NCBI GenBank assembly: GCA_964460035.1
Contig: CAYWPG010000009.1
Location: 33,419-97,418, forward strand
Source of the DNA: CAYWPG01 sp964460035
Lineage (GTDB): Bacteria > Pseudomonadota > Gammaproteobacteria > Nitrococcales > AK92
DNA length: 64,000 bases
Direction: 5' to 3'
The position numbers and the translations under genes are program-made. How positions within the stretch are numbered: position 1 is the stretch's first letter; every line of letters begins with the position of its first letter. A model generated the notes under the pieces. It searched no databases and was not told the DNA's origin. It saw nothing but the letters and a program-made list of their open reading frames with translations. Below, piece by piece: positions 50,392 to 58,961 of this stretch.

Positions 50392-50563
50392 GCGCCCGGT
50401 CTGCGCTCCGGCCGCGCTGCCGGCGCTGCCGACGATAACGGCGCGCGAGCTGGCTGACCTGCCAGTCGATACGTACTGGAAGCTGGAAACCCGCGAGCGT
50501 CTGATCGTCGACTGGGCGCTAGAGAACGAAGCGATCATCAATGAACTCTGCGACGCGCCATGA
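50288..50563 (+). CDS. o-spanin lipoprotein (Rz1-like)
   Basis: A 91-residue lipoprotein: signal MRMRKSWSAARLLMIALLWL, then lipobox AISAC (Cys25), then a Pro-rich stretch (VCAPAALPALPTI) and a helical C-terminus. It starts at GTG 50288 (GGAG 7 nt upstream) or ATG 50294, in the +2 frame relative to the Rz-like gene. It is expected in the outer membrane as partner of the i-spanin. Confidence 0.78.
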   Translation: MRMRKSWSAARLLMIALLWLAISACTTVRTVYVHERPVCAPAALPALPTITARELADLPVDTYWKLETRERLIVDWALENEAIINELCDAP

Positions 50564-50582
50564 CGGGGGAGGGGTGGCCCGC

Positions 50583-50783
50583 GTGAATCTCTCCGTAGTC
50601 CTGCAGGGCTGCATTGTCGCGGGGCTGATATTCGTCGGCTCGTCCGTGGTCATGCTGCGCGAGGACATTCGCGGGATCATGGAGCGGATCGACAAGACGT
50701 TGCCTATCCAGATCGAGGCCAACCGGCGTGCCATCGAGGACCATGAGCACCGCCTGCGCCGCATCGAGCGTGAGCACCGCTAG
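50583..50783 (+). CDS. Small membrane coiled-coil phage protein
   Basis: A 66-residue protein with an N-terminal membrane segment (about 3-22, LSVVLQGCIVAGLIFVGSSV), then a charged helix (IDKTLPIQIEANRRAIEDHE). GTG 50583 is preferred because GGGGGAGGGG ends 8 nt before it; ATG 50541 is an alternative overlapping the o-spanin. Could be a second holin or a lysis modulator; function unknown. Confidence 0.55.
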   Translation: MNLSVVLQGCIVAGLIFVGSSVVMLREDIRGIMERIDKTLPIQIEANRRAIEDHEHRLRRIEREHR

Positions 50784-50923
50784 TGCGCGCCGGACGCCAA
50801 ACACGCCCACCAAGCGGGCTCGCGGGTCCTTTCCAGGCGCCCAGAACACGGGCGCTACGACGCGCGATATTCGCGCAGATTTTGGGGGCCATAGGGGGTT
50901 CCGGTTCCGGTTGAGGGGGAGCG
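50784..50923. other. Candidate cos/packaging-site region
   Basis: The 140 bp before the small terminase gene are non-coding and contain two GC-rich inverted repeats: GCGCCC-7 nt-GGGCGC (50837-50855) and GCGCGA-TAT-TCGCGC (50862-50876). In Nu1/GpA phages cos lies immediately upstream of the small terminase gene. The symmetry fits nuclease/terminase recognition, but the cut site itself cannot be identified. Confidence 0.35.
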
Positions 50924-51421
50924 ATGCCGACGCAGGCTGAGGTGGCGGAGCATCTCGATATGTCCGAGCGCAACGCGCGCGAGGTGCTCAATCGCCTGGA
51001 TGTTGACTGGCGGACGGCGAGCCTGGATGAGATTCGCATCGCTTACATCCGCGACCTGCGCGAGAAAGCGGCCGGGCGCGGTGGCGATGACCAAGCCGCG
51101 CTGACGCGGGCGCGGGTGCGCGATCACCTCGCCTCGGCCGAACTCAAAGAACTGCAGATCCTGGAGCGCTCGAAAGAACTGGTGCCGGTCGCCGAGATTG
51201 AGCCCTGGTTAACGGCCATGGTGGCCGCCGCCCGAACGGAAATGCTGGCGCTCCCGGATGCGCTCGCGCAGGAGCTGCGCGCGCTGTATGGGGTGGATAT
51301 TGACGCCAGCCTGATCGAAGACCGAATTCATGTCGCACTCAACCACCTGGCAAGCCGCCTGCAGGATGACATGGCGGACGATGACGCGCCGGGTGGCGAG
51401 GACGTGGGCACCGCCGCCTAG
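50924..51421 (+). CDS. Terminase small subunit (Nu1-like)
   Basis: A 165-residue DNA-packaging protein. The N-terminal winged-helix/HTH (TQAEVAEHLDMSERNAREVLN, about 3-23) recognises the packaging site. The middle part (RARVRDHLASAELKELQILERSKELVP, about 66-92) is the conserved Nu1-family helix. The C-terminus is acidic. Overlaps the large subunit gene by about 40 nt. Confidence 0.85.
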   Translation: MPTQAEVAEHLDMSERNAREVLNRLDVDWRTASLDEIRIAYIRDLREKAAGRGGDDQAALTRARVRDHLASAELKELQILERSKELVPVAEIEPWLTAMVAAARTEMLALPDALAQELRALYGVDIDASLIEDRIHVALNHLASRLQDDMADDDAPGGEDVGTAA

Positions 51422-53339
51422 GCTGACCACCACCGAATGGGCCGACCGGTACCGCTATCTCGCACCGGAGGCTTCGGCGCTGCCGGGTAAGTACCGCTCC
51501 GGCCTGACGCCGTGGGTGCCGGGTATCCATGAGGCGCTGGACGATCCGGCGATCTGGAAGGTGGTGTGCATGAAGTCGGCCCAGGTCGCCTGGACCGACG
51601 GCGTGGTGAACAACTGGCTGGCCCGGATCATCGACCTCGATCCGAGCCCGGTGATCGGCCTGTTCGCCAAGACCGACGCGGCGAAAGAGTACGTCGCCGA
51701 GAAGCTGACGCCGATGGTGCTGGCCACCCCACGGCTGGCGCAGAAGATCGATGTAGCGACCAGCCGCAAGGACGGCAACCGCGCGCTGTTCAAGAAGTTC
51801 CCTGGCGGCTTCCTGAAGCTGGTCGGCTCCAACAGCCCCAGCAACGTCAAATCGACGCCGGCGCCGCGGGTGTTCGTCGAAGAGCCGGACGATGCCGCGA
51901 TCAACGTCGGCAAGCAGGGCGACTCGATCAAGCTGCTCGAGGAGCGCACCAAGACGTTCCACCGCCGCAAGGTGGTGTTCGGCGGCACGCCCTCGATCAA
52001 GGGGCTCTCGACCATCGAGAGCGCCTTCGCGACTTCGGATCAGCGCAAGTTTTTTGTCCCCTGCCACGAGTGCGGCGAGGCGCACGTGCTGAGCTGGGAC
52101 AACGTCAGCTGGCAGGAGGATCCGGACCGCACCCACGAGGTGTTCGGCCAGGCGGTACCGGAGACGGCCGTCTATGCCTGCCCGCACTGCGGTGCGGCGT
52201 GGGACGACCACACCAAGAACCGCAATGTCCGGCGCGGCCGCTGGGAGGCGACGGCCGAGTCGAGCGGCATCGCCGGCTTCTACATCAACGAGCTATACAG
52301 CCCGTTCCCGGGCTCGCGGCTGGCGCGCCTGGTCGAGCGCTACCTCGAAGCGCGGCATGCCCTCGAGCAGGGCGACGAGACGGACATGATCGTGTTCGTC
52401 AACTCGGCGCTCGGGCTGCCGTACGAATACGAGAGCAAAGCGCCCAAGGCCGCCGAGCTCGAGGAGCGGGCCGAGGACTACGCTGAGCTCACCGTGCCGG
52501 CCGACGCGCTGGTGCTGGTTGCCGGTGTCGACGTCCAGCACGACCGCTTGGCCGTCACCATCTGGGGCGTCGGCCCGGGCGAGGAAATGTGGCTCGTTTA
52601 CTGGGGCGAGCTGCGCGCCAATAACACCGCCGACAAGAACGACCCGGTCTGGGGCGAACTCGACAAGCTGCTGTTTACCCCGCGGCCGCATGCCAAGGGG
52701 TACCAGATCGGCATGTCGGCGGTGTCGATCGACGCCTCGGACGGCCAGACCTCGGACGCCGTTTACCACTACGTCCGCACCCGCCAGAAGCGCGGCGTGA
52801 TGGCGGTCAAGGGCGACTCACACAACGCGAGTCGCCGCACCGACCGCGAGATCTACACCACGCCGCGCAAGGTCGACCACAAGAGCAAGACCAAGGCGGC
52901 GAAGCATGGGCTGCAGGTGTACCTGGTCGGCACCGAGAAGGCCAAGGACCTGCTGATCGGCGACCGCGGGCGGATCACCCTGGAGGGTCGCGGCCCTGGC
53001 CGGTTGCACTGGTACCAAGACGTCCGCGCCGATTTCTACGAGCAGCTGACCAGCGAGGTCAAGGCGCCGCATCGCCGGCTGCGCGGCAAGTTGGTCTGGC
53101 AGATCAAGGCCGGTGTGCGCAACGAGGCGCTCGACTGCACGGTGTACGCCCTACATGCCTCCCGCGCGCTGCGGTTGCACCTGTGGACCGAGGCCAAATG
53201 GGCCGAGCTCGAGCGGCAGCTGGCGCAGGCGGATCTGTTCCGGGCGCCGGATGAGGCCCCGCCGGCCGCGCCGAAACAGCAAGCCACGCCGCCGGCCGGT
53301 GGCGACTGGGTCAACGTAGGAGACGACTGGATCTCATGA
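51381..53339 (+). CDS. Terminase large subunit (GpA type)
   Basis: Packaging motor ATPase/nuclease, about 652 residues, of the lambda GpA family. The ATPase part has VVCMKSAQVAWTDGVVNNW (adenine/Walker-A-like). A zinc-binding pair is visible as VPCHECGEAH and YACPHCGAAWD. The nuclease part starts at LVAGVDVQHDRLAV and continues with SIDASDGQTSDAVYHY and an NEALDC motif. ATG 51381 is chosen to limit overlap with the small subunit; ATG 51366 or 51330 are in frame. GpA relatives cut at cos sites. Confidence 0.93.
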   Translation: MTRRVARTWAPPPRLTTTEWADRYRYLAPEASALPGKYRSGLTPWVPGIHEALDDPAIWKVVCMKSAQVAWTDGVVNNWLARIIDLDPSPVIGLFAKTDAAKEYVAEKLTPMVLATPRLAQKIDVATSRKDGNRALFKKFPGGFLKLVGSNSPSNVKSTPAPRVFVEEPDDAAINVGKQGDSIKLLEERTKTFHRRKVVFGGTPSIKGLSTIESAFATSDQRKFFVPCHECGEAHVLSWDNVSWQEDPDRTHEVFGQAVPETAVYACPHCGAAWDDHTKNRNVRRGRWEATAESSGIAGFYINELYSPFPGSRLARLVERYLEARHALEQGDETDMIVFVNSALGLPYEYESKAPKAAELEERAEDYAELTVPADALVLVAGVDVQHDRLAVTIWGVGPGEEMWLVYWGELRANNTADKNDPVWGELDKLLFTPRPHAKGYQIGMSAVSIDASDGQTSDAVYHYVRTRQKRGVMAVKGDSHNASRRTDREIYTTPRKVDHKSKTKAAKHGLQVYLVGTEKAKDLLIGDRGRITLEGRGPGRLHWYQDVRADFYEQLTSEVKAPHRRLRGKLVWQIKAGVRNEALDCTVYALHASRALRLHLWTEAKWAELERQLAQADLFRAPDEAPPAAPKQQATPPAGGDWVNVGDDWIS

Positions 53340-53551
53340 GTATCGCCATAGACATGCGCGACCTCTACATCGCCGCGGAAAAGGCGGTGCTGAAGGGGCA
53401 GAGCTACACCATCAACGGCCGCACGCTCACCCGCGCCAACCTGCCGGAGATCCGCAAGGGCCGGCAGGAGTGGGAGCAGCGCGTGGCGGCCGAGCAGGCC
53501 GCTGCGCGCGGCGGTTCCAGTCTCTACAGCGTGGCGGATTTCCGCGAATGA
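53336..53551 (+). CDS. Head-tail joining protein gpW
   Basis: A 71-residue gpW-family protein: DLYIAAEKAVLKGQSYTING (about 9-28), TRANLPEIRKGRQEWEQRV. In lambda gpW is added to the filled head before tail joining. It overlaps terminase by 4 nt and the portal gene by 4 nt. Confidence 0.9.
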   Translation: MSIAIDMRDLYIAAEKAVLKGQSYTINGRTLTRANLPEIRKGRQEWEQRVAAEQAAARGGSSLYSVADFRE

Positions 53552-55077
53552 GCATCCTCGATCGCGCCATCCGCGTTGTCTCGCCCAAGTGGGCGTTCCA
53601 GCGCGAACAGTACCGCCGGGCGCTGGCCGCCTACGAGGCCGCCAAGCCCTCGCGGCTGCGCAAGAGCGGCGCCGACAACTCCAGCGGCGACGCTCTGCTG
53701 GCGGTCGCTGGCCCGGCGCTGCGTGGCTACGCCCGCCAGCTCGAGCAGAACTACGACGTGGCCCGGGGCGTGCTCGACGTCCTGGTCGACCGCGTGGTCG
53801 GCCCCTACGGCATCAGCTGGGAGCCACAGCCGCGCACCAAGAGCGGCGAGATCCACGAGGACTTTGCCCGTGCGCTGCTTGACCTCTGGCGTGACTGGGT
53901 CAAGCGCCCGGAGGTCACCCACACGCTGGACTACGTCGCCGCCGAGCGGCTGGCGGCTCGCACCTGGCTGCGGGATGGCGAGCTGCTCACGCAGCTGCTG
54001 GAAGGCATGGTGCCGGGCCTGGAGCACGGCACCCGGGTGCCGTTCTCGATCGAGCTGATCGAGGCCGACCAGCTGCCGTTCGACCTCAACGACGAGGCGC
54101 GTGGCATCACCCAGGGGGTCGAGCGTAACGCCTGGGGTCGTCCGCGCGCTTTCCACGTATACACGCAGCACCCGGGCGATCTGCGCATGCGTTACAAGCT
54201 GGAGACCCGGGCGGTGCCGGCCGACCGCATGCTGCACCCGAAGATGACCGACCGCATCCGCCAGGCGCGCGGGGTGAGCGTGTTCGCCTCGGTGATCCGG
54301 CGGCTGGAGGATCTCAAGGACTACGAAGAGTCCGAACGGATCGCCGCCCGCGTTGCCGCTGCTATGACCGGCTACATCAAACGCGGCACCGCCGAGGACT
54401 ACACCGGTCCTGGCGAGGGCGAGAAGGACCGCTCGTTCCGCCTCACCCCCGGCATGGTCTACGACAAGCTGCTGCCGGGTGAGGACATCGGCACCATCGA
54501 GAGCAACCGCCCCTCGGCGCTGCTTGATCCGTTCCACAAAGCGATGCAGCGCAGTGTCGCCTCGGGCACCGGTGCCGGCTACGCCAGCATTTCCAAGAAC
54601 TACGACGGCAGTTACTCCAGCCGCCGACAGGAGCTGGTCGAGGACTGGATCCACTACGAGGCGCTCACCGCCTACTTCGCCGGCCAGTTCTCGCAGCCGA
54701 TCCGCGAGCGGTTCGTGCGGATGGCCATCCTGTCTGGTCTGGTTCAGGTGCCGAAGGATCTGGACCTGGCCACGCTCGACGATGCCGAGTATTTCGGCCC
54801 GGCCATGCCCTGGATCGACCCGCTCAAGGAAGCGCAGGCCAACAAGGCGATGGAGCGGGCCGGGCACAAGAGTCCGCAGGAGACCATCCGCTCCCGCGGT
54901 GGCAACCCGCGCGACACCATGGACCAGATCGCCGCTTGGCGCCGCCGCGCCGACGAGCTGGGGCTGGTCTTCGACACCGATGCCGCACGGACCTCCAGTG
55001 CCGGTACCGCGCAGGACTACCTGCGCGTTCGGGAAGGTATTGGCACTAACCCTGACCCTGATAACGAGGACGAGTAG
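53548..55077 (+). CDS. Portal protein (lambda gpB family)
   Basis: A 509-residue portal. Recognisable blocks: NYDVARGVLDVLVDRVVGPYG (read in parts, about 70-90), LRDGELLTQLLEGMVPG, IELIEADQLPFDLND, and RQELVEDWIHYEALTAYFAGQF (about 360-380). The dodecameric portal forms the DNA channel and docks terminase. ATG 53548 shares ATGA with the gpW stop. It is not fused to a protease, which is carried by the next gene. Confidence 0.94.
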   Translation: MSILDRAIRVVSPKWAFQREQYRRALAAYEAAKPSRLRKSGADNSSGDALLAVAGPALRGYARQLEQNYDVARGVLDVLVDRVVGPYGISWEPQPRTKSGEIHEDFARALLDLWRDWVKRPEVTHTLDYVAAERLAARTWLRDGELLTQLLEGMVPGLEHGTRVPFSIELIEADQLPFDLNDEARGITQGVERNAWGRPRAFHVYTQHPGDLRMRYKLETRAVPADRMLHPKMTDRIRQARGVSVFASVIRRLEDLKDYEESERIAARVAAAMTGYIKRGTAEDYTGPGEGEKDRSFRLTPGMVYDKLLPGEDIGTIESNRPSALLDPFHKAMQRSVASGTGAGYASISKNYDGSYSSRRQELVEDWIHYEALTAYFAGQFSQPIRERFVRMAILSGLVQVPKDLDLATLDDAEYFGPAMPWIDPLKEAQANKAMERAGHKSPQETIRSRGGNPRDTMDQIAAWRRRADELGLVFDTDAARTSSAGTAQDYLRVREGIGTNPDPDNEDE

Positions 55078-57138
55078 ATGCCCAGGCCGTATCGAATCAA
55101 GGCCGCCGGCGAAAGCACGGCGGAGCTGCTCATCTATGGCGACATCGGTGAGAGCTGGTGGGGCGATGGTGTTGCCAGCAAGGACGTCGTCGAGCAACTG
55201 CAGCAGCTCGACGTCGACAAGATCATCGTCCGGATCAACAGCTATGGTGGCGTCGTGGCCGATGGCATTGCCATCTACAACGCGCTGCGGATCCACCCCG
55301 CCGAAATCGTCGTCCGGATCGAGGGCGTGGCGGTGTCGATCGCCTCGCTGATCGCCATGGCCGGCGACACCGTCGAGATTGCCGGCAACGCCGTGTTCAT
55401 GGTGCACGCGCCCTGGGGTGGCGCCTATGGCAACGCTAAGCAGCTGCGCGAGTACGCCGACGTGCTGGACAAGTACGCCGAAGCGATGGCCGGCAGCTAC
55501 GTGCGCAAAACCGGTAAGAGCCGTGACGAGATCATGCAGCTGCTGACCGATGGCGAGGACCACTGGTACACCGGTGAGCAGGCCGTCGCCGAAGGGTTTG
55601 CCGATCAGCTGCTGGAGGAGCTGGAAGCGGTGGCAGCCGGCGGCTTCGAGCGTTCTAAGTTCGCCGTCTCCGGGCTGCGTCACGCGCCCGCGGCGATTAC
55701 CAAGGTGGCGGCCTCGCTCAGGCTGCCCGATTTTCAACCGGCGGCACAGGTCGCCGCCTCCCACCCCCCCAAGACCGAGGAAGCCGAGATGTCCGAGGAA
55801 GTGAAGAATAAGGCGACCACTACCAAGGCCGCCGACCCGCAGAAGACCGAAGCCGAGATCCAGGCTGCCGTCATGGCGCGCGAGGCGGAGCGGCGGCAGA
55901 CCATCCGCAACGCCTTCGCGCCGTTCCTGGCGCGCGAGGGCGTGCAGGCTGTGCTCGATGCCTGCCTCGACGACATGAACGTCACTGTCGATGCTGCCCG
56001 GGACAAGCTGCTGGCCCACCTGGGCCGCGACAGTGGCCCGATTGCTGCCGGTGGCCGCGTTGAGGCCGGCGAGACGGCGCAGGAGAAGTTCGCCAAGGGC
56101 GCCGAGGCCGCCATCCTGGCCCGAGCGCGCCTGGAGAAGGACGACACCGGCAACGAGTTCCGCAGCTACTCGCTGCTCGAGCTCGCCCGCGCTTCGCTGG
56201 CCGTGCGCGGCGTCAACACCGGCCGCATGGACAAGATGGCGCTGGTTGCCGCTGCCTTCACCCACTCCGGCAGCGATTTCGGCAACCTGCTCGCCAACAT
56301 CGCCAACAAGGCGATGCAGAGGGGTGTCGAAGAGGCCGAGGAGACGTTCCAGCTCTGGACCAGCGTCGGCACCCTGCCGGACTTTAAGCCCGGCAGCCGG
56401 GTCGACCTCAACGCCTTCCCGTCGCTGGAGAAGGTGCAGGACGGCGCCGAGTACCGCTACGCCACCGTCGGCGACCGCGGCGAGACCATCCAGCTCGCTA
56501 CCTACGGCAAGCTGTTCTCGATCACTCGCCACGCCATCATCAATGACGACCTGGATGCCTTCACCCGCATCCCGGCGCGGATGGGTCGGGCGGCGATCCG
56601 CACGGTCGGCGACCTGGTGTACGCCATCCTCACCAGCAACCCGAAGATGAGCGACGGCACCGACCTGTTCCACGCCAACCACAAGAACCTGCTCAGCGGC
56701 GCAGGTATTACTACCGAGAGCGTCGACGCCATGCGGGTGGCGATGGCCACGCAGAAGGACGGCGACGCCACGCTCAACATCCGCCTGGCGCATCTCCTCG
56801 TGCCGGTGGCGCTGGAGGGCATCGCGAAGACGGTGCGGGACTCCGAGTACTTGGTCGGCGCGTCCGAGAAGAACAACACCGTGCCGAACAGCGTGCGCGG
56901 CACCTTCGACGTGATCGCCGATGCCCGCCTCGACGCCGCCAGCCCCAAGGCCTGGTATGGCGCCGCCAGCGCCGGGGTCAACGACACCATCGAGGTCGCC
57001 TACCTGGACGGCAACGCCATGCCGACCCTGGAGCAGCAATCCGGCTGGAACGTCGATGGCGTCGAGTTCAAGGTGCGCATCGATGCCGCCGCCAAGGCGC
57101 TCGACTTCCGCACTCTGGCCAAGAACCCGGGCGCGTAA
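55078..57138 (+). CDS. ClpP-like prohead protease / major capsid protein fusion
   Basis: A 686-residue fusion. Residues ~15-185 are a ClpP/S14-type protease (INSYGGVVADGIAIYN; nucleophile Ser87 in GVAVSIAS; His110 in FMVHAPWGG). Residues ~185-290 are an acidic, Ala/Glu-rich scaffold-like linker. Residues ~360-686 are a Mu gpT-like major head protein (GSDFGNLLANIANKAM, KLFSITRHAIINDDLDAF, DGTDLFHANHKNLL, VDGVEFKVRIDAAAKALD). Protease, scaffold and capsid are thus made at 1:1 and presumably separated by self-cleavage. A terminator with UUCG loop follows. Confidence 0.9.
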   Translation: MPRPYRIKAAGESTAELLIYGDIGESWWGDGVASKDVVEQLQQLDVDKIIVRINSYGGVVADGIAIYNALRIHPAEIVVRIEGVAVSIASLIAMAGDTVEIAGNAVFMVHAPWGGAYGNAKQLREYADVLDKYAEAMAGSYVRKTGKSRDEIMQLLTDGEDHWYTGEQAVAEGFADQLLEELEAVAAGGFERSKFAVSGLRHAPAAITKVAASLRLPDFQPAAQVAASHPPKTEEAEMSEEVKNKATTTKAADPQKTEAEIQAAVMAREAERRQTIRNAFAPFLAREGVQAVLDACLDDMNVTVDAARDKLLAHLGRDSGPIAAGGRVEAGETAQEKFAKGAEAAILARARLEKDDTGNEFRSYSLLELARASLAVRGVNTGRMDKMALVAAAFTHSGSDFGNLLANIANKAMQRGVEEAEETFQLWTSVGTLPDFKPGSRVDLNAFPSLEKVQDGAEYRYATVGDRGETIQLATYGKLFSITRHAIINDDLDAFTRIPARMGRAAIRTVGDLVYAILTSNPKMSDGTDLFHANHKNLLSGAGITTESVDAMRVAMATQKDGDATLNIRLAHLLVPVALEGIAKTVRDSEYLVGASEKNNTVPNSVRGTFDVIADARLDAASPKAWYGAASAGVNDTIEVAYLDGNAMPTLEQQSGWNVDGVEFKVRIDAAAKALDFRTLAKNPGA

Positions 57139-57156
57139 CCGCTCCCTGCAAGCCAC

Positions 57157-57181
57157 AAGGGCGCCTTCGGGCGCCCTTTTT
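57157..57181 (+). terminator. UUCG-loop intrinsic terminator after capsid gene
   Basis: Stem AGGGCGCC / GGCGCCCT around a TTCG tetraloop, followed by a run of T. It lies 19 nt after the capsid stop and inside the late operon. It would attenuate downstream head-tail/tail transcription relative to capsid, or be overridden by antitermination. Confidence 0.85.
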
Positions 57182-57234
57182 CGTTGCACCAGGACATCCG
57201 CGCACGGAGTGCGACCCCACACGAGGACCTAGCG

Positions 57235-57597
57235 ATGAAGAACTTTTTGCAGCAGGGCGATGTGATCGCCTACACCAACGGTGGCGGCACCACCATTCCC
57301 TCGGGCTCCATCGTCGCCGTTGGCGTTCTGCTGGCCGTAGCAGTGGCCGACATCGAGCCGGGCGAGTCCGGTGCGGTGCGCATCTCCGGCGTCGTGGCCT
57401 TGCCCAAGAACCCGGCGACGGTGGTCGCGGCCGGTGATGCGCTCGACTACGACGTATCCGCCAAGCGGCTTGACAAGCTCGGCTCGCCCGCCGCGGGCGA
57501 CCTGGTCGGCTGCGGTGTCGCCATTAGCGCAGCGGGCTCCAGCGCCGACACCGTCGAGGTGCTGCTAAACGTCGCGGGCGCCGCCGTTCAGGCCTAA
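57235..57597 (+). CDS. DUF2190 capsid-decoration-type protein
   Basis: A 120-residue protein of the DUF2190 family, usually encoded right after the major capsid gene and considered a head decoration/stabilisation protein. Characteristic features are the N-terminal MKNFLQQGDVIAYTNGGGTTI (read in parts), GSIVAVGVLLAVAVADI and GDALDYDVSAKRL. ATG 57235 is the family start; an upstream in-frame start at 57184 is not supported. Confidence 0.85.
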   Translation: MKNFLQQGDVIAYTNGGGTTIPSGSIVAVGVLLAVAVADIEPGESGAVRISGVVALPKNPATVVAAGDALDYDVSAKRLDKLGSPAAGDLVGCGVAISAAGSSADTVEVLLNVAGAAVQA

Positions 57598-57632
57598 CGG
57601 AGCAGAGCGGGGTAACCCGCTCTGGCCAATCC

Positions 57633-57944
57633 ATGGCGATGGACGAGGACCTTTCGGTGTTCTTCGACACCGACGAGTTCGCCGATGAGGCGACGATTGC
57701 GGGGCGCACGGTGGCGGGGATCTACGACGATGAGTCGGTCATCGTGCCCGCCGGTTTTGTGGGCGTTGAGTCCAGCGGTCCCTCGTTCGTGCTGCCGCAA
57801 TCCGTGCTCGATGAGCAGGGCATTGCGGTGGAGCGGGGCATGGAGATCGTGATCGACAAGCGCGGCACGTTCATCATCGCCAGCGCGCCGCCTGCCGAGT
57901 TCGGCCTGCGCCGCCTGCGCCTTGAGGTCGAACCCTATGCATAA
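57633..57944 (+). CDS. Head-tail joining protein (gpFII-like)
   Basis: A 103-residue protein resembling small head-tail connectors (MDEDLSVFFDTDEFADEATIAG..., VERGMEIVIDKRGTFIIAS). Position between decoration and tail-completion genes fits lambda FII. The stop overlaps the next start. Assignment rests mainly on context and the FFDTDEFA block. Confidence 0.7.
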   Translation: MAMDEDLSVFFDTDEFADEATIAGRTVAGIYDDESVIVPAGFVGVESSGPSFVLPQSVLDEQGIAVERGMEIVIDKRGTFIIASAPPAEFGLRRLRLEVEPYA

Positions 57945-58380
57945 GGCCGACCGGATCATCGACACGGTGACGGCGCTGCTCAACGCCCGGCCCGAGTTCG
58001 TGGGCGGTGCCGCGCGGGCGCGGGCGTATCCGCACGAAGAGGACCAGCTCCCCGCCGCCAGTGTCTACATGGGGGTGGACGATCCGGAGGCGCTCGATTC
58101 CGGCGCATTCGATGTGATCGACAGCCGGCTGCAGGTGCGCATACAGATCGCCGCGGTCGGCCGGCCCGAGGATGCGGACGCCGAGCTGCTGCGCCTGCGC
58201 CGCGTAGTCACTCTGGCTCTAATGGCGGACTACCGCCTAGGGCTCCCGTTTGTCATCCAGACCCGCGAGGGGCGGGCGGACGAGCCCGAGATCTCGACCG
58301 AAGGGCGGCGCCCGGTGGTCTGGCAGCAGCTGACGTACTACGTCGACTATCGCCGCTCGGCCTACGACCCTGCGCAATGA
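57937..58380 (+). CDS. Tail completion/terminator-type protein
   Basis: A 147-residue protein (MHKADRIIDTVTALLNAR...), with LPAASVYMGVDDPE and a C-terminal WQQLTYYVDYR. Size, beta-rich composition and position before gpZ fit a neck or tail-terminator protein (gpU-like). No decisive motif. ATG 57937 overlaps the preceding stop; the gpZ gene overlaps its own stop by 4 nt. Confidence 0.6.
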   Translation: MHKADRIIDTVTALLNARPEFVGGAARARAYPHEEDQLPAASVYMGVDDPEALDSGAFDVIDSRLQVRIQIAAVGRPEDADAELLRLRRVVTLALMADYRLGLPFVIQTREGRADEPEISTEGRRPVVWQQLTYYVDYRRSAYDPAQ

Positions 58381-58961
58381 AAATCGAAATCGACGGCGTC
58401 GGCCTGGAGGAGCTGTCACGGGCTGTTGGGCCGGACATTATGCGAGCCGCGCAGGTCTCCGCGCTCAACCGCACCATGGCCAAGATGCGCACGGTCGCAT
58501 CGCGCGAGATCCGCGCCGTCTACAACGCAAAGGCGCGCGATGTCCGAGAGGCGACGCGCATCGTTCGCGCGAGCTGGTCGCGACCCGAGGCGGTGCTCAT
58601 TGCCAAGGGGCCGCGGTTGCCGTTGGCGGCGTTCGGCGCGCGAGTGACGAAGCGTGGCGTGACGATCCGCGTCAAGAAGCACGGCGGCCGGCGTGCCGTT
58701 CTCCATCATGCGTTCATGCCTCCGCTAAAGGGTGACCGCGTCGGCATATACCAGCGCCGCTTCCAGCGCCCGAGCGGTGGCCAGCGCTGGAAGGATGTGC
58801 GCCTGCCCATCGATGAGCTGTTCGGCCCCTCGATACCGCAAATGCTGTCCAACGTTGGCGTGCTCGACCAGGTGCTGGCAGATGCCAACGTCGAGTACAC
58901 CCGCCAGCTCGAACACGAACTCAAGTTCCGCATTAACCGCGCCCTGGGAGGGAAGAGATGA
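58377..58961 (+). CDS. Minor tail protein Z family
   Basis: A 194-residue gpZ-like neck protein: SALNRTMAKMRTVASREI (about 29-46), NAKARDVREATRIVRA, and GIYQRRF preceding RLPIDELFGPSIPQML (about 142-157). gpZ-family proteins complete the head-proximal tail end. Overlaps both neighbours by 4 nt. Confidence 0.82.
   Translation: MKIEIDGVGLEELSRAVGPDIMRAAQVSALNRTMAKMRTVASREIRAVYNAKARDVREATRIVRASWSRPEAVLIAKGPRLPLAAFGARVTKRGVTIRVKKHGGRRAVLHHAFMPPLKGDRVGIYQRRFQRPSGGQRWKDVRLPIDELFGPSIPQMLSNVGVLDQVLADANVEYTRQLEHELKFRINRALGGKR

Noticed and set aside
53524..57222. 1,232-codon minus-strand open frame opposite portal and capsid genes
   Set aside because: It mirrors the codon structure of the portal and protease/capsid genes, which have clear family motifs. 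High GC third positions keep the complementary frame free of stops. No ribosome site or domain was seen.
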